From DATLXU01 sp035575515 (lineage in GTDB: Bacteria > Acidobacteriota > Blastocatellia > UBA7656), in NCBI GenBank assembly GCA_035575515.1, contig DATLXU010000031.1, positions 1 through 35,374 of the forward strand: 35,374 nucleotides of DNA, given 5' to 3'. The notes beneath the pieces are model-generated. The model searched no databases. It worked only from the letters and a program-made list of their open reading frames with translations, and was not told where the DNA came from. The position numbers and the translations under genes are program-made. Below are positions 26,301 to 34,376 of the stretch, piece by piece. The number at the start of each line of letters is the position of its first letter. Position 1 is the first letter of the stretch.

Positions 26301-28245
26301 CTGGCGCATCCTGACCGGTCAAAAATCTGTGCACCAGATTCCTGCCGCGCGCGCCGCACGAGCGACACCGAGTTACTGCGCCTTCATCGTTTGACGCTTT
26401 GATAAGAACGCGATGCCACTTTTTATCGCAGCCGCACAACTCGCCGCGCGCCCCGTTGCGGCTTATCGCTGCGCAACGAAGACACAGGCTATAATCTTGA
26501 TCCGTTGATGAGTCAACCGTTTCAGGCTCTGCGATTTCTTCGTCCTCGTCGTCAACATCGAGCAGTCTCTCTTTCAGCAAGAAAAACTCAGCGCGCTCAC
26601 GATTTTCTTCCGTGAGCTTTTGCGACTGTTGCAACTTGCCGCTTCCCAATGAGTCATCAATCTCGCCCACAAGATGAATTGCGCCGCATCGCTTGCACGG
26701 AGCTATCTCAAAAACAGGGAAGGCGGCTTCATTCACTTGAATCTCTTTCTGACGATTGAGAAAAAATTTCTTTTGCGGCGCGAAGGCGGCGAACCCTCCT
26801 TCCATCGCTTTAACAAAGAGATGATAACGAGCGGGGAGAAGCGGCGCGTCTTCCACATCAGATTTCGCCTGCGATGCAAGGTTAACCATCGCGGCAACGG
26901 CGCGCAATGATTCGGCGTAATCGCCAAAAAGCATAGTTGCCGCATCCGTAAGCAACATGGGCTTTGCGCCTGTGCCGCTTGGCGCAATGAGCGACTCGCG
27001 AAGCTTTTTCAAATTAGCGTCTGACTTCAAAAGCTCATAAAGGAATCGTTGAAGCGATAAGTGGGATGAAGACGAGTAAGAAATCTGTGTCGCGCGCTCG
27101 ACTTCGTTTTGTGGGAAGCCCCGCTCGCTTGCAAGCTGTGCGAGCTTATCAATATTAACCCCGCTTGATTCGAGCATCTGCTGCGCTTCGATGTAAAAAA
27201 CTGGTTCGGGAGCGCCCCAGTCCGGCGGGTATTCGTCCATCGAGATGCGGCTCGCGGCGATGACATCTTGTTTACTTATGTCGCCATCATCCCAGTCGAA
27301 TGGCTCATCAAAAAGCTGCTGACCGAATTTAACGACATCGGGGAAATCACTTCGCCCGCCGCCGAGCGTTGCGCTTGTCCCGATGCATTGAATCCGGCCC
27401 CGCTCGCTCTGCGCGATTCGATCTTTCAACCGCCTGATGAGCATTGCCGTCTCTATGCCTTTCGCGCCGTCGTATGTATGAACCTCATCGAGAACAAGAA
27501 ACTTCCACGAGCGCGCGTGCGGCCCATCAAAGAAGACTGAGTCTCTTGGGCGCAGAAGCAGGTATTCGAGCATCGCGTAGTTCGTAAGCAGTATGTGCGG
27601 CGGGCGCGATTGCATGTCATCGCGCGATAGCAATTCATTCTTGGACGGCTCGCCTTTGTGATTCTGTCTGAAATCCTCTTCGGCTTCTGTTCTTTTCTGC
27701 TTGGTTTCGCCCGTGTAGCGTCCGAATGTTATGAATTCGCAACGGACAAGCATCTCGCGCAATCGCTTCATCTGATCGTTGGCGAGCGCGTTCATCGGAT
27801 AGAGCAGCAGGGCGCGCACGCCGTCAGACAATGTGCCGTGACGTTTTTCTTCGAGCAGGTGGTTAAGAATCGGAATCAGAAAAGTCTCTGTCTTTCCGCT
27901 GCCCGTGCCAGTCGCAACAATCAGATTTCTGCCTTTAACGATTTTCCTGATGGCTTCTTCCTGATGTTTATAGAGCGGGCGCGCAAGCGGCAGGTGCTCG
28001 CCTTCGAGTTGCGAAAACATCGGGGACAGCACGCCTTCGGCCATGAGGTCATTAATGCTGCGGCCCGCTTTGTAGGGCGGGGTGGCTTCAAGGTATGGGC
28101 CTTTGACAAGCTGCTCTCTGTCGAAGACAAGATGCTTGAACTGCTCGCGCAACTCCGGGTCGCTTATCGGATAAAGCGTTTGTAGATAACGGGCGTAAGT
28201 TTCATGAATGTGCCTTGACGCTGAGAGCGGATTGAGTTGTTTCAT
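23329..28245 (-). CDS. Large DEVH-box helicase with DUF1998-like C-terminus (putative defence helicase)
   Basis: A 1638-residue superfamily 2 helicase. Q-motif region LYKHQEEAI, Walker A ATGTGSGKTETF (111-122), TNYAMLEYLL, DEVHTYDG (253-260), GTSATLGGG, and motif VI QRAGRAGRRTDS near 1075. Between the two RecA lobes lies a large insertion with several zinc-type Cys pairs (CKRCGAIH, CLRCAA, CGCDKKW, CRSCGARG, CDICGNLF). The C-terminus holds CALCNCYQ, CASCDQPL, CFACGY and a CGCGR...CYGCLQNYYNQ cluster, as in DUF1998/MrfA helicases. The size and a large unknown partner upstream resemble DruE of Druantia systems. DISARM DrmA is another possibility. Its ATG directly abuts the upstream stop, with GAGG as ribosome site. 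Confidence 0.88.
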   Translation of the reverse strand: MKQLNPLSASRHIHETYARYLQTLYPISDPELREQFKHLVFDREQLVKGPYLEATPPYKAGRSINDLMAEGVLSPMFSQLEGEHLPLARPLYKHQEEAIRKIVKGRNLIVATGTGSGKTETFLIPILNHLLEEKRHGTLSDGVRALLLYPMNALANDQMKRLREMLVRCEFITFGRYTGETKQKRTEAEEDFRQNHKGEPSKNELLSRDDMQSRPPHILLTNYAMLEYLLLRPRDSVFFDGPHARSWKFLVLDEVHTYDGAKGIETAMLIRRLKDRIAQSERGRIQCIGTSATLGGGRSDFPDVVKFGQQLFDEPFDWDDGDISKQDVIAASRISMDEYPPDWGAPEPVFYIEAQQMLESSGVNIDKLAQLASERGFPQNEVERATQISYSSSSHLSLQRFLYELLKSDANLKKLRESLIAPSGTGAKPMLLTDAATMLFGDYAESLRAVAAMVNLASQAKSDVEDAPLLPARYHLFVKAMEGGFAAFAPQKKFFLNRQKEIQVNEAAFPVFEIAPCKRCGAIHLVGEIDDSLGSGKLQQSQKLTEENRERAEFFLLKERLLDVDDEDEEIAEPETVDSSTDQDYSLCLRCAAISRNGARGELCGCDKKWHRVLIKASNDEGAVTRCRSCGARGRNLVHRFLTGQDAPVSVLATALYQEIPERETAAAQSSDDEYDNEAPRQARKLLIFSDSRQDAAYFAPYLGEITYLPILWRRLIVLALEKHQREMIENGWRISDLVEPLRRFAQDSGALDERMSRQQQLSETWKWLLLELIAQDRRNSLEGLGLARFLIVKPDNWGVGQSYSRSLAQLLCDAPLGLDEDEIWTLYQILLDSFRLQSVIAFPDSVSPDDEIFAPRNRAYYFRENVASPKKRIFSWASPSQGKMNRRVDFIQKLLAARANENGGERAKEILRHIWESFMKAPAWKAYFGQNSIQGEGIAYQLGHDFWEIQPTLNSTTTHWFECDICGNLFSHNLRGVCPTYRCEGTLRECNIEKARGENHYRNLYLSLAPMRMICKEHTAQLSSDAASELQNKFVRGEVNVLSCSTTFELGVDVGSLESVLMRNVPPTPANYIQRAGRAGRRTDSTAFALTYCQRRSHDLAHFAEPERIIAGTIGPPRFEVRNEKIIRRHIHAVALAAFWKQHPDAFGKVKDFFFSMGDATLQSADEFYSTHPLRSFLEQKPQPLADSLRRILKDQHETFKIESWGWLDEFLLSRKEAALMKAADEIYSDIANLEAHRAELIQQGRPSDFILRTINTIQGKSIIDFLASRGVLPKYGFPVDVVELQLLHHGDEARRLELQRDLRIALSEYAPESQVVAGGRLWTSCALKRVPKREWLRYKYAICALCNCYQRVDAATDAELDRCASCDQPLRGRRVKSEFVIPEFGFVSSAREPLSPSAQKPQKTFATQVFYTNRYAKEDLSISVQFGDVPVQARAIVNGQLAVLNRAGFTICFACGYAKRLAGASTNRTRAATHRTPHGKACSGRLEGPFDLGHEFRTDVLRIDIAGHDASKEFWLSLLYAMLEGASQSLSVARNDLDGCLYPFKGNTHPSLVLFDNVPGGAGHVRRLAESEQAIRRMMEAARDRVDGRCGCGRETSGRKTSCYGCLQNYYNQFFHDELERGPAFDFLDRLARSRA

Positions 28246-31200
28246 TTAATTTCCTCTTCTAATGGTTCGCCGCGTCGTCGTGGTGTCAACTCTAAACTCA
28301 GTTAACGGCACATCCGATGATACAGGCTTCATTTCACTTACAAACGAGAGCTTGACCTTTCTTGTTTGATCGTGAGCGTATTCAAGGCTTACTAAATCCC
28401 AAGGATCCTCATTCGCTCTCATCCCAGCCGTTTCGAACCATTTAATAATCCCTCTGAACTTGGCTGTGCCGTTGTCGAATTGAACATTGGAATTAAGCGC
28501 AAACGGTATCAATGAGTTAACCGACAGGCCTATGGTTTGACACAATTCGCGAAGCCTCTCCTTTGTCCTATCATCGCCTGTTTCAGCAAGCGATTTAATC
28601 TCTTCGCGCATCAAGGTTCTAACTCTGTTTTGTCTAATCTGCGTTCGTAAGTCAGCAAACCACAACTGTTTCGCCTCAAGGTGTCTTGCTTCAGAGACTA
28701 GAAAGACCAATATGCGCGCAAGGTCTTTTAAGTCTCTTTCATTCAACTCATAAGTCGAAAGATTAAGGCTATGCTCATAACCCGCCAGCCGCCGCATCAA
28801 ATAGCGGCGAAAAGTGACTTGAGGCGAGAGCAGATCACTAATCAACTCCTGCTCGCCAATGCTTACTTCAAAGACATCATCGTTGTTCTTTGCAGGAGGC
28901 AGTACGGACGGCTCAACGTCAAACTCGCCTCTCAAATAAAGCTCTGCGCGATAATCCCCTGCGGGCAGTTGAGACGCGAGCACATTGATTTTAATTTCGG
29001 AAACCCCATCAGGTATATTGAATTCAATCGGTGGTTCCCATACCTTCAGCAGGTTCCATAATCGCAGGGCACGATTGCGATAGCTGCCCCTATCTTCCCA
29101 TCTAATAGATAATGTTCGAATGTCACGACATTCGAACCGTCCAACCGTCCAGCGCGTGCGCACGATGAGCGTATGAATCTTTTGCTCGCCTCTTGCTGAA
29201 TCATTAAAAGAAACGGAAAATCTCACAACCGGTTTATTAAGCGCACGAATGCTGTCGCGGAATCGGCCCAAGTTAAAACGCGCTTCGCCATGTCGAATCG
29301 GCTCTTCGCAGAAATGATCTGCGCCTTCAAGCTCAAGCCTGCATGCAGTCTTGTCTTTAACAGGCAGTTGAACAATTAGCAACGGATCATCGCTCGCTTC
29401 AAAATCTTCAAGCTGGATTTCAAGCGGCTTTGAAAGCCATACCACTGCTTGATTGTTTGCAAGACCTCGCGCAGTCCAGCGAATGCGAGGAATCGCAACG
29501 GTCAGCGACAGCCTTTGGCTTTGCTCAGTTTCCAGATTGAGCGTTAGAAAACGGCCATCGTCTCCGCTAATCTCAGCAAGGCCGTCGCGCTGGACGATCT
29601 CGACCCTGTCATCTTCGGATGAAATTTTTATCGAATGCTGCGTTAGCGCGTTGATGTGCGGTGTTTCATCAGCAAGATAGAACGCACGGTCAAACTCATA
29701 TTCAAAATCTCGGATGAAAGCAAAACGAAGCTGCCTGTCGTGGCCCAGCGCGCCGCGCACTTTGAGCTTGACGCGAAACTCGCCCGCAAGCCTATCACCA
29801 AGAAGCGCAGCATGATTTAGTGGAATAACGGCGCTGCCATTTTCTCTGATCTGCGCGACTTCTCTTAGCGCAATCCATTTGACAGTCTCGTTGGCTGCGC
29901 CGATTGCTTCTGCATAGATGCTCCACGAATTGATTTCATCGGGCTGCGTCAGCGGGATTGTTACAACAGGCAATTTTTCTGTGAAAACAGCAAGGCCGCC
30001 CGCCTTACAATCACTCAAAAGCTTGCCTTGCAATGTAACTTCTCTGCTTACGGCGAGCGGTAATTCAACCGTCTCGCCGTTTTCATTTACAAGACTGAGC
30101 GATTCGAGATTCGACACGTCAATCAAACAGAAGCAGAAATCCTCCCAGTCATTCGTCCCGCACAATTGTTCGCTGATATTTGAATCAAACTTTGCCTGCC
30201 TGTTTAGGGCAATCCATAGAAGCTTGGGCGGAAGCTCGCTCTGCTTGATGAGCAGGCCCCGCTCATCAAATGCCATCCAGCCCGAATCAAGCCCCTTGAA
30301 AGACCACGTTCGCTCAAGATGCGGCGCCTGCTCCAGCCTTACCGCGTAAGATGACGCAGGTGGCAAGTAGCAATCAATGCTATCGGTGATGATTCGATTG
30401 CCTTTTACGTGATAAAGAATCTCAACAGAGCGGATTGAACGATCATCAGCAAAAGCATGGAAGAATATCGGGGAGTCGCCGTTATAAGGTATTACTTGTT
30501 CTGGCAGAATGCACCGTACTTCGCCGTAAAGATCCATTTCGATGTATGGCCGATTGAGCGTAATCGCTCGCTCGGTGAGCATAGGCTGGGAGAATCTGTT
30601 CCACCATTCGCTAAACTTCTGCACGATACGCTCAGGCAATCCAATTTCATCGGGCGAAAGCGCGCGCTCGCCGTCACGCGCAGCTTCAGCCATCTCAATG
30701 CAGCGCACAAAAAAATCAGCCGCTGGTTTTCCGCCCTCTTCCAAGAATCGCCGCACAGGTTTATCGGTTGTTTGATAAAGCGAGGTCCTCGCGCGCCATT
30801 CATGAATCAGTTCTTCAGTGTCGCTTACGTCAGTAGTGAGCTTCCCGATGGCGATTGGATAAAGCACTTTTTCAAAATAATTATTCAGGCAATGATCAGG
30901 TATGCCGCCGTGCAGAAGAATCTGAGTGACGAAGCGATGGCCTCCGCATCGAAAGATAGTGAATTCATACCGCTTCAGCGCGTCAAGAAAAAGCTCGCCT
31001 AACCGCTGCTGCCAGGAGTCTCCATTAATGCCAAGCGCGCTTATAACGGACGGCCAGTACGCGCCTTCTTCATAGTCTTTGATTCCAGCCCAGACCAGAA
31101 AGCACGAAAGCGAGAGCCTGCCATGCTCTTTAAAAGTCGAAAAATCAAACGCGATGTCTTCAAACTCGGCTTTGAGCATGCCTTGAAGAATCTGAATGTC

Positions 31201-31314
31201 TTCCGAATCCAGCGGCAACTGGCCAACGAGACTTGCATGGGCAAGCTCAACTCTGAGTTCTCTCAACCGCTGTTCAATCTCGAGGAGTTTGCGGCAGCCA
31301 TCAAGCACAGACAA
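28246..31314 (-). CDS. Large protein of unknown fold, partner of the helicase (DruH-like candidate)
   Basis: A 1022-residue soluble protein with no motif I can assign. Notable segments are SLSCFLVWAGIKDYEEGAYW (69-88) and FRCGGHRFVTQILLHGGIPD (121-140), which look like conserved family signatures. Long beta-rich middle regions (repeated short strands such as GNRIITDSIDCYLPPASSY) suggest Ig-like or jelly-roll modules, and the last 200 residues are helical and charged. The start is TTG at 31314, seven bases after GGGAGGTG. No ATG lies near. The stop touches the helicase ATG. Gene pairing and size resemble DruH-DruE of Druantia type III. This is inference, not a motif match. Confidence 0.8.
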   Translation of the reverse strand: MSVLDGCRKLLEIEQRLRELRVELAHASLVGQLPLDSEDIQILQGMLKAEFEDIAFDFSTFKEHGRLSLSCFLVWAGIKDYEEGAYWPSVISALGINGDSWQQRLGELFLDALKRYEFTIFRCGGHRFVTQILLHGGIPDHCLNNYFEKVLYPIAIGKLTTDVSDTEELIHEWRARTSLYQTTDKPVRRFLEEGGKPAADFFVRCIEMAEAARDGERALSPDEIGLPERIVQKFSEWWNRFSQPMLTERAITLNRPYIEMDLYGEVRCILPEQVIPYNGDSPIFFHAFADDRSIRSVEILYHVKGNRIITDSIDCYLPPASSYAVRLEQAPHLERTWSFKGLDSGWMAFDERGLLIKQSELPPKLLWIALNRQAKFDSNISEQLCGTNDWEDFCFCLIDVSNLESLSLVNENGETVELPLAVSREVTLQGKLLSDCKAGGLAVFTEKLPVVTIPLTQPDEINSWSIYAEAIGAANETVKWIALREVAQIRENGSAVIPLNHAALLGDRLAGEFRVKLKVRGALGHDRQLRFAFIRDFEYEFDRAFYLADETPHINALTQHSIKISSEDDRVEIVQRDGLAEISGDDGRFLTLNLETEQSQRLSLTVAIPRIRWTARGLANNQAVVWLSKPLEIQLEDFEASDDPLLIVQLPVKDKTACRLELEGADHFCEEPIRHGEARFNLGRFRDSIRALNKPVVRFSVSFNDSARGEQKIHTLIVRTRWTVGRFECRDIRTLSIRWEDRGSYRNRALRLWNLLKVWEPPIEFNIPDGVSEIKINVLASQLPAGDYRAELYLRGEFDVEPSVLPPAKNNDDVFEVSIGEQELISDLLSPQVTFRRYLMRRLAGYEHSLNLSTYELNERDLKDLARILVFLVSEARHLEAKQLWFADLRTQIRQNRVRTLMREEIKSLAETGDDRTKERLRELCQTIGLSVNSLIPFALNSNVQFDNGTAKFRGIIKWFETAGMRANEDPWDLVSLEYAHDQTRKVKLSFVSEMKPVSSDVPLTEFRVDTTTTRRTIRRGN

Positions 31315-31372
31315 GGCTACACCTCCCGCAATAGCTGTGTTATGAATTGCCTAAACCGTCAGGGGCGGATGG

Positions 31373-31401
31373 ATTCTACAGCTTACTAAAGAGCGGGGCA
31401 A
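31373..31401 (-). promoter_or_regulatory. Candidate promoter of the two-gene helicase unit
   Basis: Minus-strand TTGCCC (31401-31396), a 17-base spacer and TAGAAT (31378-31373) match the sigma-70 boxes in 4 and 5 of 6 positions, about 60 bases before the TTG start. Confidence 0.45.
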
Positions 31402-31473
31402 GAGAAATATCTTACACTCGGTGAGATGCATTAGCTTTTATTGACTTTCGGGGGATACGCGAATCAGTTGATT

Positions 31474-31491
31474 GCGATAGTCTTCTATCGC
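31474..31491 (-). terminator. Perfect hairpin after mnmG
   Basis: GCGATAG (31474-31480) and CTATCGC (31485-31491) form a perfect 7-bp stem with a four-base loop, about 50 bases after the mnmG stop. No T-run follows, so it is a weak terminator candidate. Confidence 0.4.
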
Positions 31492-31542
31492 CGCTTCTTC
31501 TATGGAAAGGTAAAAGCCCGCGCTAAATCCTTCGCACTCAAA

Positions 31543-33405
31543 TCAATTCCTGAGCGCAGCGACCAGAAGTATTGAAACCGCCGCTGGCGTCACGCCCGGT
31601 ATGCGCGCGGCCTGACCGATGGTTCGCGGGCGCACGCGCGTCAACTTCTGCACTACTTCATTCGACAGGCCGGAGATTCTTGAAAACTCAAGACCGGCGG
31701 GAATCTCCAGTTCGTCATAACGACCACGCTTGCGCGCAAGCTGCTCCTGATCTTTCAGATAGCCCGCATAGCGAATATCGTTCATTGCAACCGTTATCTC
31801 TTCTTCACGAACTTCCGCGCCGATTGCCGCGCGCACAATCTCAAGCAACTTCGCCTGATCGCAATCTGGCCGCCGCGCAAGATAATCCAATCGCTTGCCG
31901 CGATACGCGTCCTCTGAGCCTTCAAGCTCTAATTCATTCAACAATTCATCGCTGAGATCCGTCACCTTCGCATCGCGCAAATAATCTTTCACTCGCTCGA
32001 CATCGCGCTGGCGCTTCAGAAACGATTCATAATCGGCTTCACTGATTGAGCCAATCTCGCGCCCAAGCGGCGTGAGCCGCTGATCCGCATTATCGTAGCG
32101 CAAAGACAATCGCATCTCAGCGCGCGAGGTAAACATACGGTATGGCTCGTCCGCGCCTTTCGTCACAAGGTCGTCAACCATAACGCCGATGTAACTGTCC
32201 TTGCGATCAAGCACAACAGGCTCGCGGCCAAGCGACGAAAGCGCGGCGTTGATGCCTGCTACTATGCCCTGACCTGCCGCTTCTTCGTACCCGCTCGTGC
32301 CGTTGATCTGCCCTGCGTGAAACAGCCCGCGAATCTTCTTTGTCTCAAAGGTCGAGTAAAGCTCGCGCGGGTCGACGAAATCGTATTCAACTGCATAGCC
32401 GGGCCTGAGCATCTTCACGTTTTCAAGACCGGGAATTCGCCGCACGAATTCAAGCTGAACATCTTCAGGCATGCTCGTCGAGATGCCGTTCGGATAAACC
32501 TCGTAAGTCTCGTAGCCTTCCGGCTCAAGAAAAATCTGATGACGAGTCTTTTCAGCAAACTTCACAACCTTGTCTTCAATTGAAGGGCAATAGCGCGGCC
32601 CTATGCCTTTAATCTCTCCGCTAAAGAGCGGCGACTTGTCGAGATTGCGGCGAATCACGTCATGCACTTCTTCGTTCGTGTAGCCGATGAAGCATTCAAT
32701 CTGCCGTCGTGTGATTCGTTCTGTCTTAAATGAAAAAGGAACGGGCCGCTCATCGCCCGGCTGCCGCTCGAATTTTGAGTAATCAATCGTGCGGCCATCG
32801 AGCCGCGGCGGCGTGCCTGTTTTCAATCTGCCCATCTGAAATCCGACTGCGCGAATCGAATTGGCGAGCTTTATCGAAGCAGGGTCGCCCGCGCGCCCGG
32901 CTTGAAAAGTCTTGCGGCCACAGTGAATCAATCCATTTAGAAAAGTTCCCGTTGTAAGCACAACCGCACGGCTTTCAATGAAAGTCCCATCGGCAAGCTC
33001 AACGCCGCGCACGCGCTCACCTGTGATTTTTATCTCAGCCGCTTCGCCTTCGATGATTGTAAGATTTTCAGTTGCTTCAAGCCTGCGTCGCATCTCGGCT
33101 CGATAGAGATTGCGGTCAGCCTGCGCGCGCGGCGATTGAACCGCAGGTCCGCGCGAGCGATTCAGCAAGCGAAACTGTATGCCGGTCGCGTCAATGACTT
33201 CGCCCATGATGCCGCCGAGCGCGTCCACTTCGCGCACGAGGTGGCCTTTGGCTATGCCGCCGATGGCCGGATTGCAGCTCATCTGCCCGATGGAGTTTTT
33301 ATCAATCGTGACAAGCGCAGTCTGCGCGCCAATGCGAGCGGCAATGTACGCCGCTTCGCATCCGGCATGGCCTCCGCCGATAACGATAACGTCGAACTTA
33401 TTCAT
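31543..33405 (-). CDS. mnmG: tRNA uridine-5-carboxymethylaminomethyl modification enzyme MnmG (GidA)
   Basis: With MnmE, uses FAD, NADH and methylene-tetrahydrofolate to modify wobble uridine 34 in several tRNAs. It is a 620-residue cytoplasmic flavoprotein. Marks: FDVIVIGGGHAGCEAA (dinucleotide-binding), SCNPAIGGIAKGHLVREVDALGG, LKTGTPPRLDGRTIDY, GPRYCPSIEDKV, GLFHAGQINGTSGYEEAAGQG and the helical C-terminal domain ending around RTIGQAARIPGVTPAAV. The ATG at 33405 gives the canonical start. A GTG at 33423 is also in frame. Elsewhere mnmE and mnmG are often adjacent. Here ~970 bases separate them. Confidence 0.97.
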   Translation of the reverse strand: MNKFDVIVIGGGHAGCEAAYIAARIGAQTALVTIDKNSIGQMSCNPAIGGIAKGHLVREVDALGGIMGEVIDATGIQFRLLNRSRGPAVQSPRAQADRNLYRAEMRRRLEATENLTIIEGEAAEIKITGERVRGVELADGTFIESRAVVLTTGTFLNGLIHCGRKTFQAGRAGDPASIKLANSIRAVGFQMGRLKTGTPPRLDGRTIDYSKFERQPGDERPVPFSFKTERITRRQIECFIGYTNEEVHDVIRRNLDKSPLFSGEIKGIGPRYCPSIEDKVVKFAEKTRHQIFLEPEGYETYEVYPNGISTSMPEDVQLEFVRRIPGLENVKMLRPGYAVEYDFVDPRELYSTFETKKIRGLFHAGQINGTSGYEEAAGQGIVAGINAALSSLGREPVVLDRKDSYIGVMVDDLVTKGADEPYRMFTSRAEMRLSLRYDNADQRLTPLGREIGSISEADYESFLKRQRDVERVKDYLRDAKVTDLSDELLNELELEGSEDAYRGKRLDYLARRPDCDQAKLLEIVRAAIGAEVREEEITVAMNDIRYAGYLKDQEQLARKRGRYDELEIPAGLEFSRISGLSNEVVQKLTRVRPRTIGQAARIPGVTPAAVSILLVAALRN

Positions 33406-33483
33406 ACCTGATAATTCTTCCACGAAGCGCGCGAAGTCTCAAGCAGCCCATCCATCAGAGTCAATTATGAGCCAATTGGCAGC

Positions 33484-33571
33484 TATAAACCCGGGATGAG
33501 CCGGTTTATAAGCCAGTTATCACACAGATATTACACAGTTATCGCACTACTATAAAACGACTGGCTTATAA
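33484..33571. repeat. Nested inverted repeats at the broken end of the methyltransferase remnant
   Basis: TATAAACC (33484-33491) inverts to GGTTTATA (33503-33510). TTATAAGCCAGT (33506-33517) inverts perfectly to ACTGGCTTATAA (33560-33571). The centre has iterated TTATC/ACACAG words. The homology of the methyltransferase ends inside the right arm. Confidence 0.65.
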
Positions 33572-33993
33572 CGGTACGCGACTATTTCGATTAGCGATTG
33601 ATCTTTCTCAATCGTCTCTTTCCCATCACCGATAGGAATATCCATCGTGAAGTCAGCCTTTGAATCAAACGGCGGGTCAATGTAGATCAAATCTACACGG
33701 CCTTTGAAATCCCGCAGCAAGCTCGCCATCACCAGCTTGTTGTCGCCCCACACCAGCATATTGCGGAAGTCGTCGCGGTGCGCTCGCTCGGAGTCAAACA
33801 ACCCGCCCTGCGCTTTGAGCCGCGAGGCTGGCTCGTCAACCGTCTCGATCTTTTGAAGCGGCATGCTCAGGCCCACTACATCAACCGCGCGGCGGTTGCC
33901 GTATTCATCATACTTGCCCTCCCATACAAGCTCGGTCTTCATTTGTGAAAGCGGATGTGGATTATCATGTCCCCACCGGGTTCGATCAGCCAT
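33550..33993 (-). pseudogene. N-terminal remnant of a site-specific DNA methyltransferase
   Basis: Only 147 residues remain of a family whose members are several hundred residues or more. The N-terminus is typical of large type III-like adenine or cytosine N-methyltransferases: LVWEGKYDEYG, IETVDEPASR, AHRDDFRNMLVWGDNKLVM and the catalytic DLIYIDPPFDSKADF (motif IV, DPPF at 106-109). Family-like sequence stops at KDQSLIEIVAYR, then YKPVVL and a stop inside an inverted repeat. The SAM-binding FxGxG motif and target domain are absent, so it should be inactive. The start with GGAGG is intact, so decay may be recent. Confidence 0.8.
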
Positions 33994-34114
33994 TCATTCC
34001 TCCTTCAGCACGAATAGTGCAGATGGGCAAAACTATTTCCCTCTTGCACTTATTTAACGTGATTTCGCTATAAGAGCCGGTAACAAATTTGAGAAGCGCG
34101 CCTTCGGCGTGCTC

Positions 34115-34291
34115 AGAAGGTAGCCAGAAGTGAAACGTCTGGAATCTGATGCATAAAGATTTGCTCATTGGAGATGCGCCCGCAATTCTTCCCGCGTCTC
34201 CAACGCGGGGATGATATTGCCGGCTGTTCCAGATGTTTCACATCCGTAATAAAATGTATTCATTCTAAGCTGATGCTTCTGGCTACCTTCT
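34115..34291. other. Structured palindromic element with alternative hairpins
   Basis: AGAAGGTAGCCAGAAG (34115-34130) inverts perfectly to 34276-34291. Directly inside, GTGAAACGTCTGGAA (34130-34144) pairs with 34227-34241, one mismatch. The centre can form GGAGATGCG (34170-34178) with CGCGTCTCC (34193-34201), or the exclusive alternative CCCGCG (34191-34196) with CGCGGG (34204-34209). It could be a miniature element or a structured RNA. The rest of 33994-34376 shows no gene. Confidence 0.65.
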
Positions 34292-34376
34292 CGCTGCCGC
34301 GCGCGCGGCAAGCAGCCATTTCAAAACTGCTCTTACGTCGAACTTACGTTATCTATCTCCCGGATAGCTTAGACAA

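Noticed and set aside
33506..33545. Possible DnaA boxes (TTATCACACA, TTATCGCAC) near mnmG, a common origin neighbourhood
   Set aside because: The words lack a base of the TTATCCACA consensus, and no dnaA, parAB or AT-rich unwinding block is nearby.
23329..33993. A DISARM system made of the helicase plus the methyltransferase remnant
   Set aside because: mnmG lies between them, the methyltransferase is truncated, and no DrmB or DrmC partner is present.
33986..34168. 60-residue minus-strand ORF upstream of the methyltransferase remnant
   Set aside because: Largely the left arms of the inverted-repeat element read through. No ribosome site and no family.
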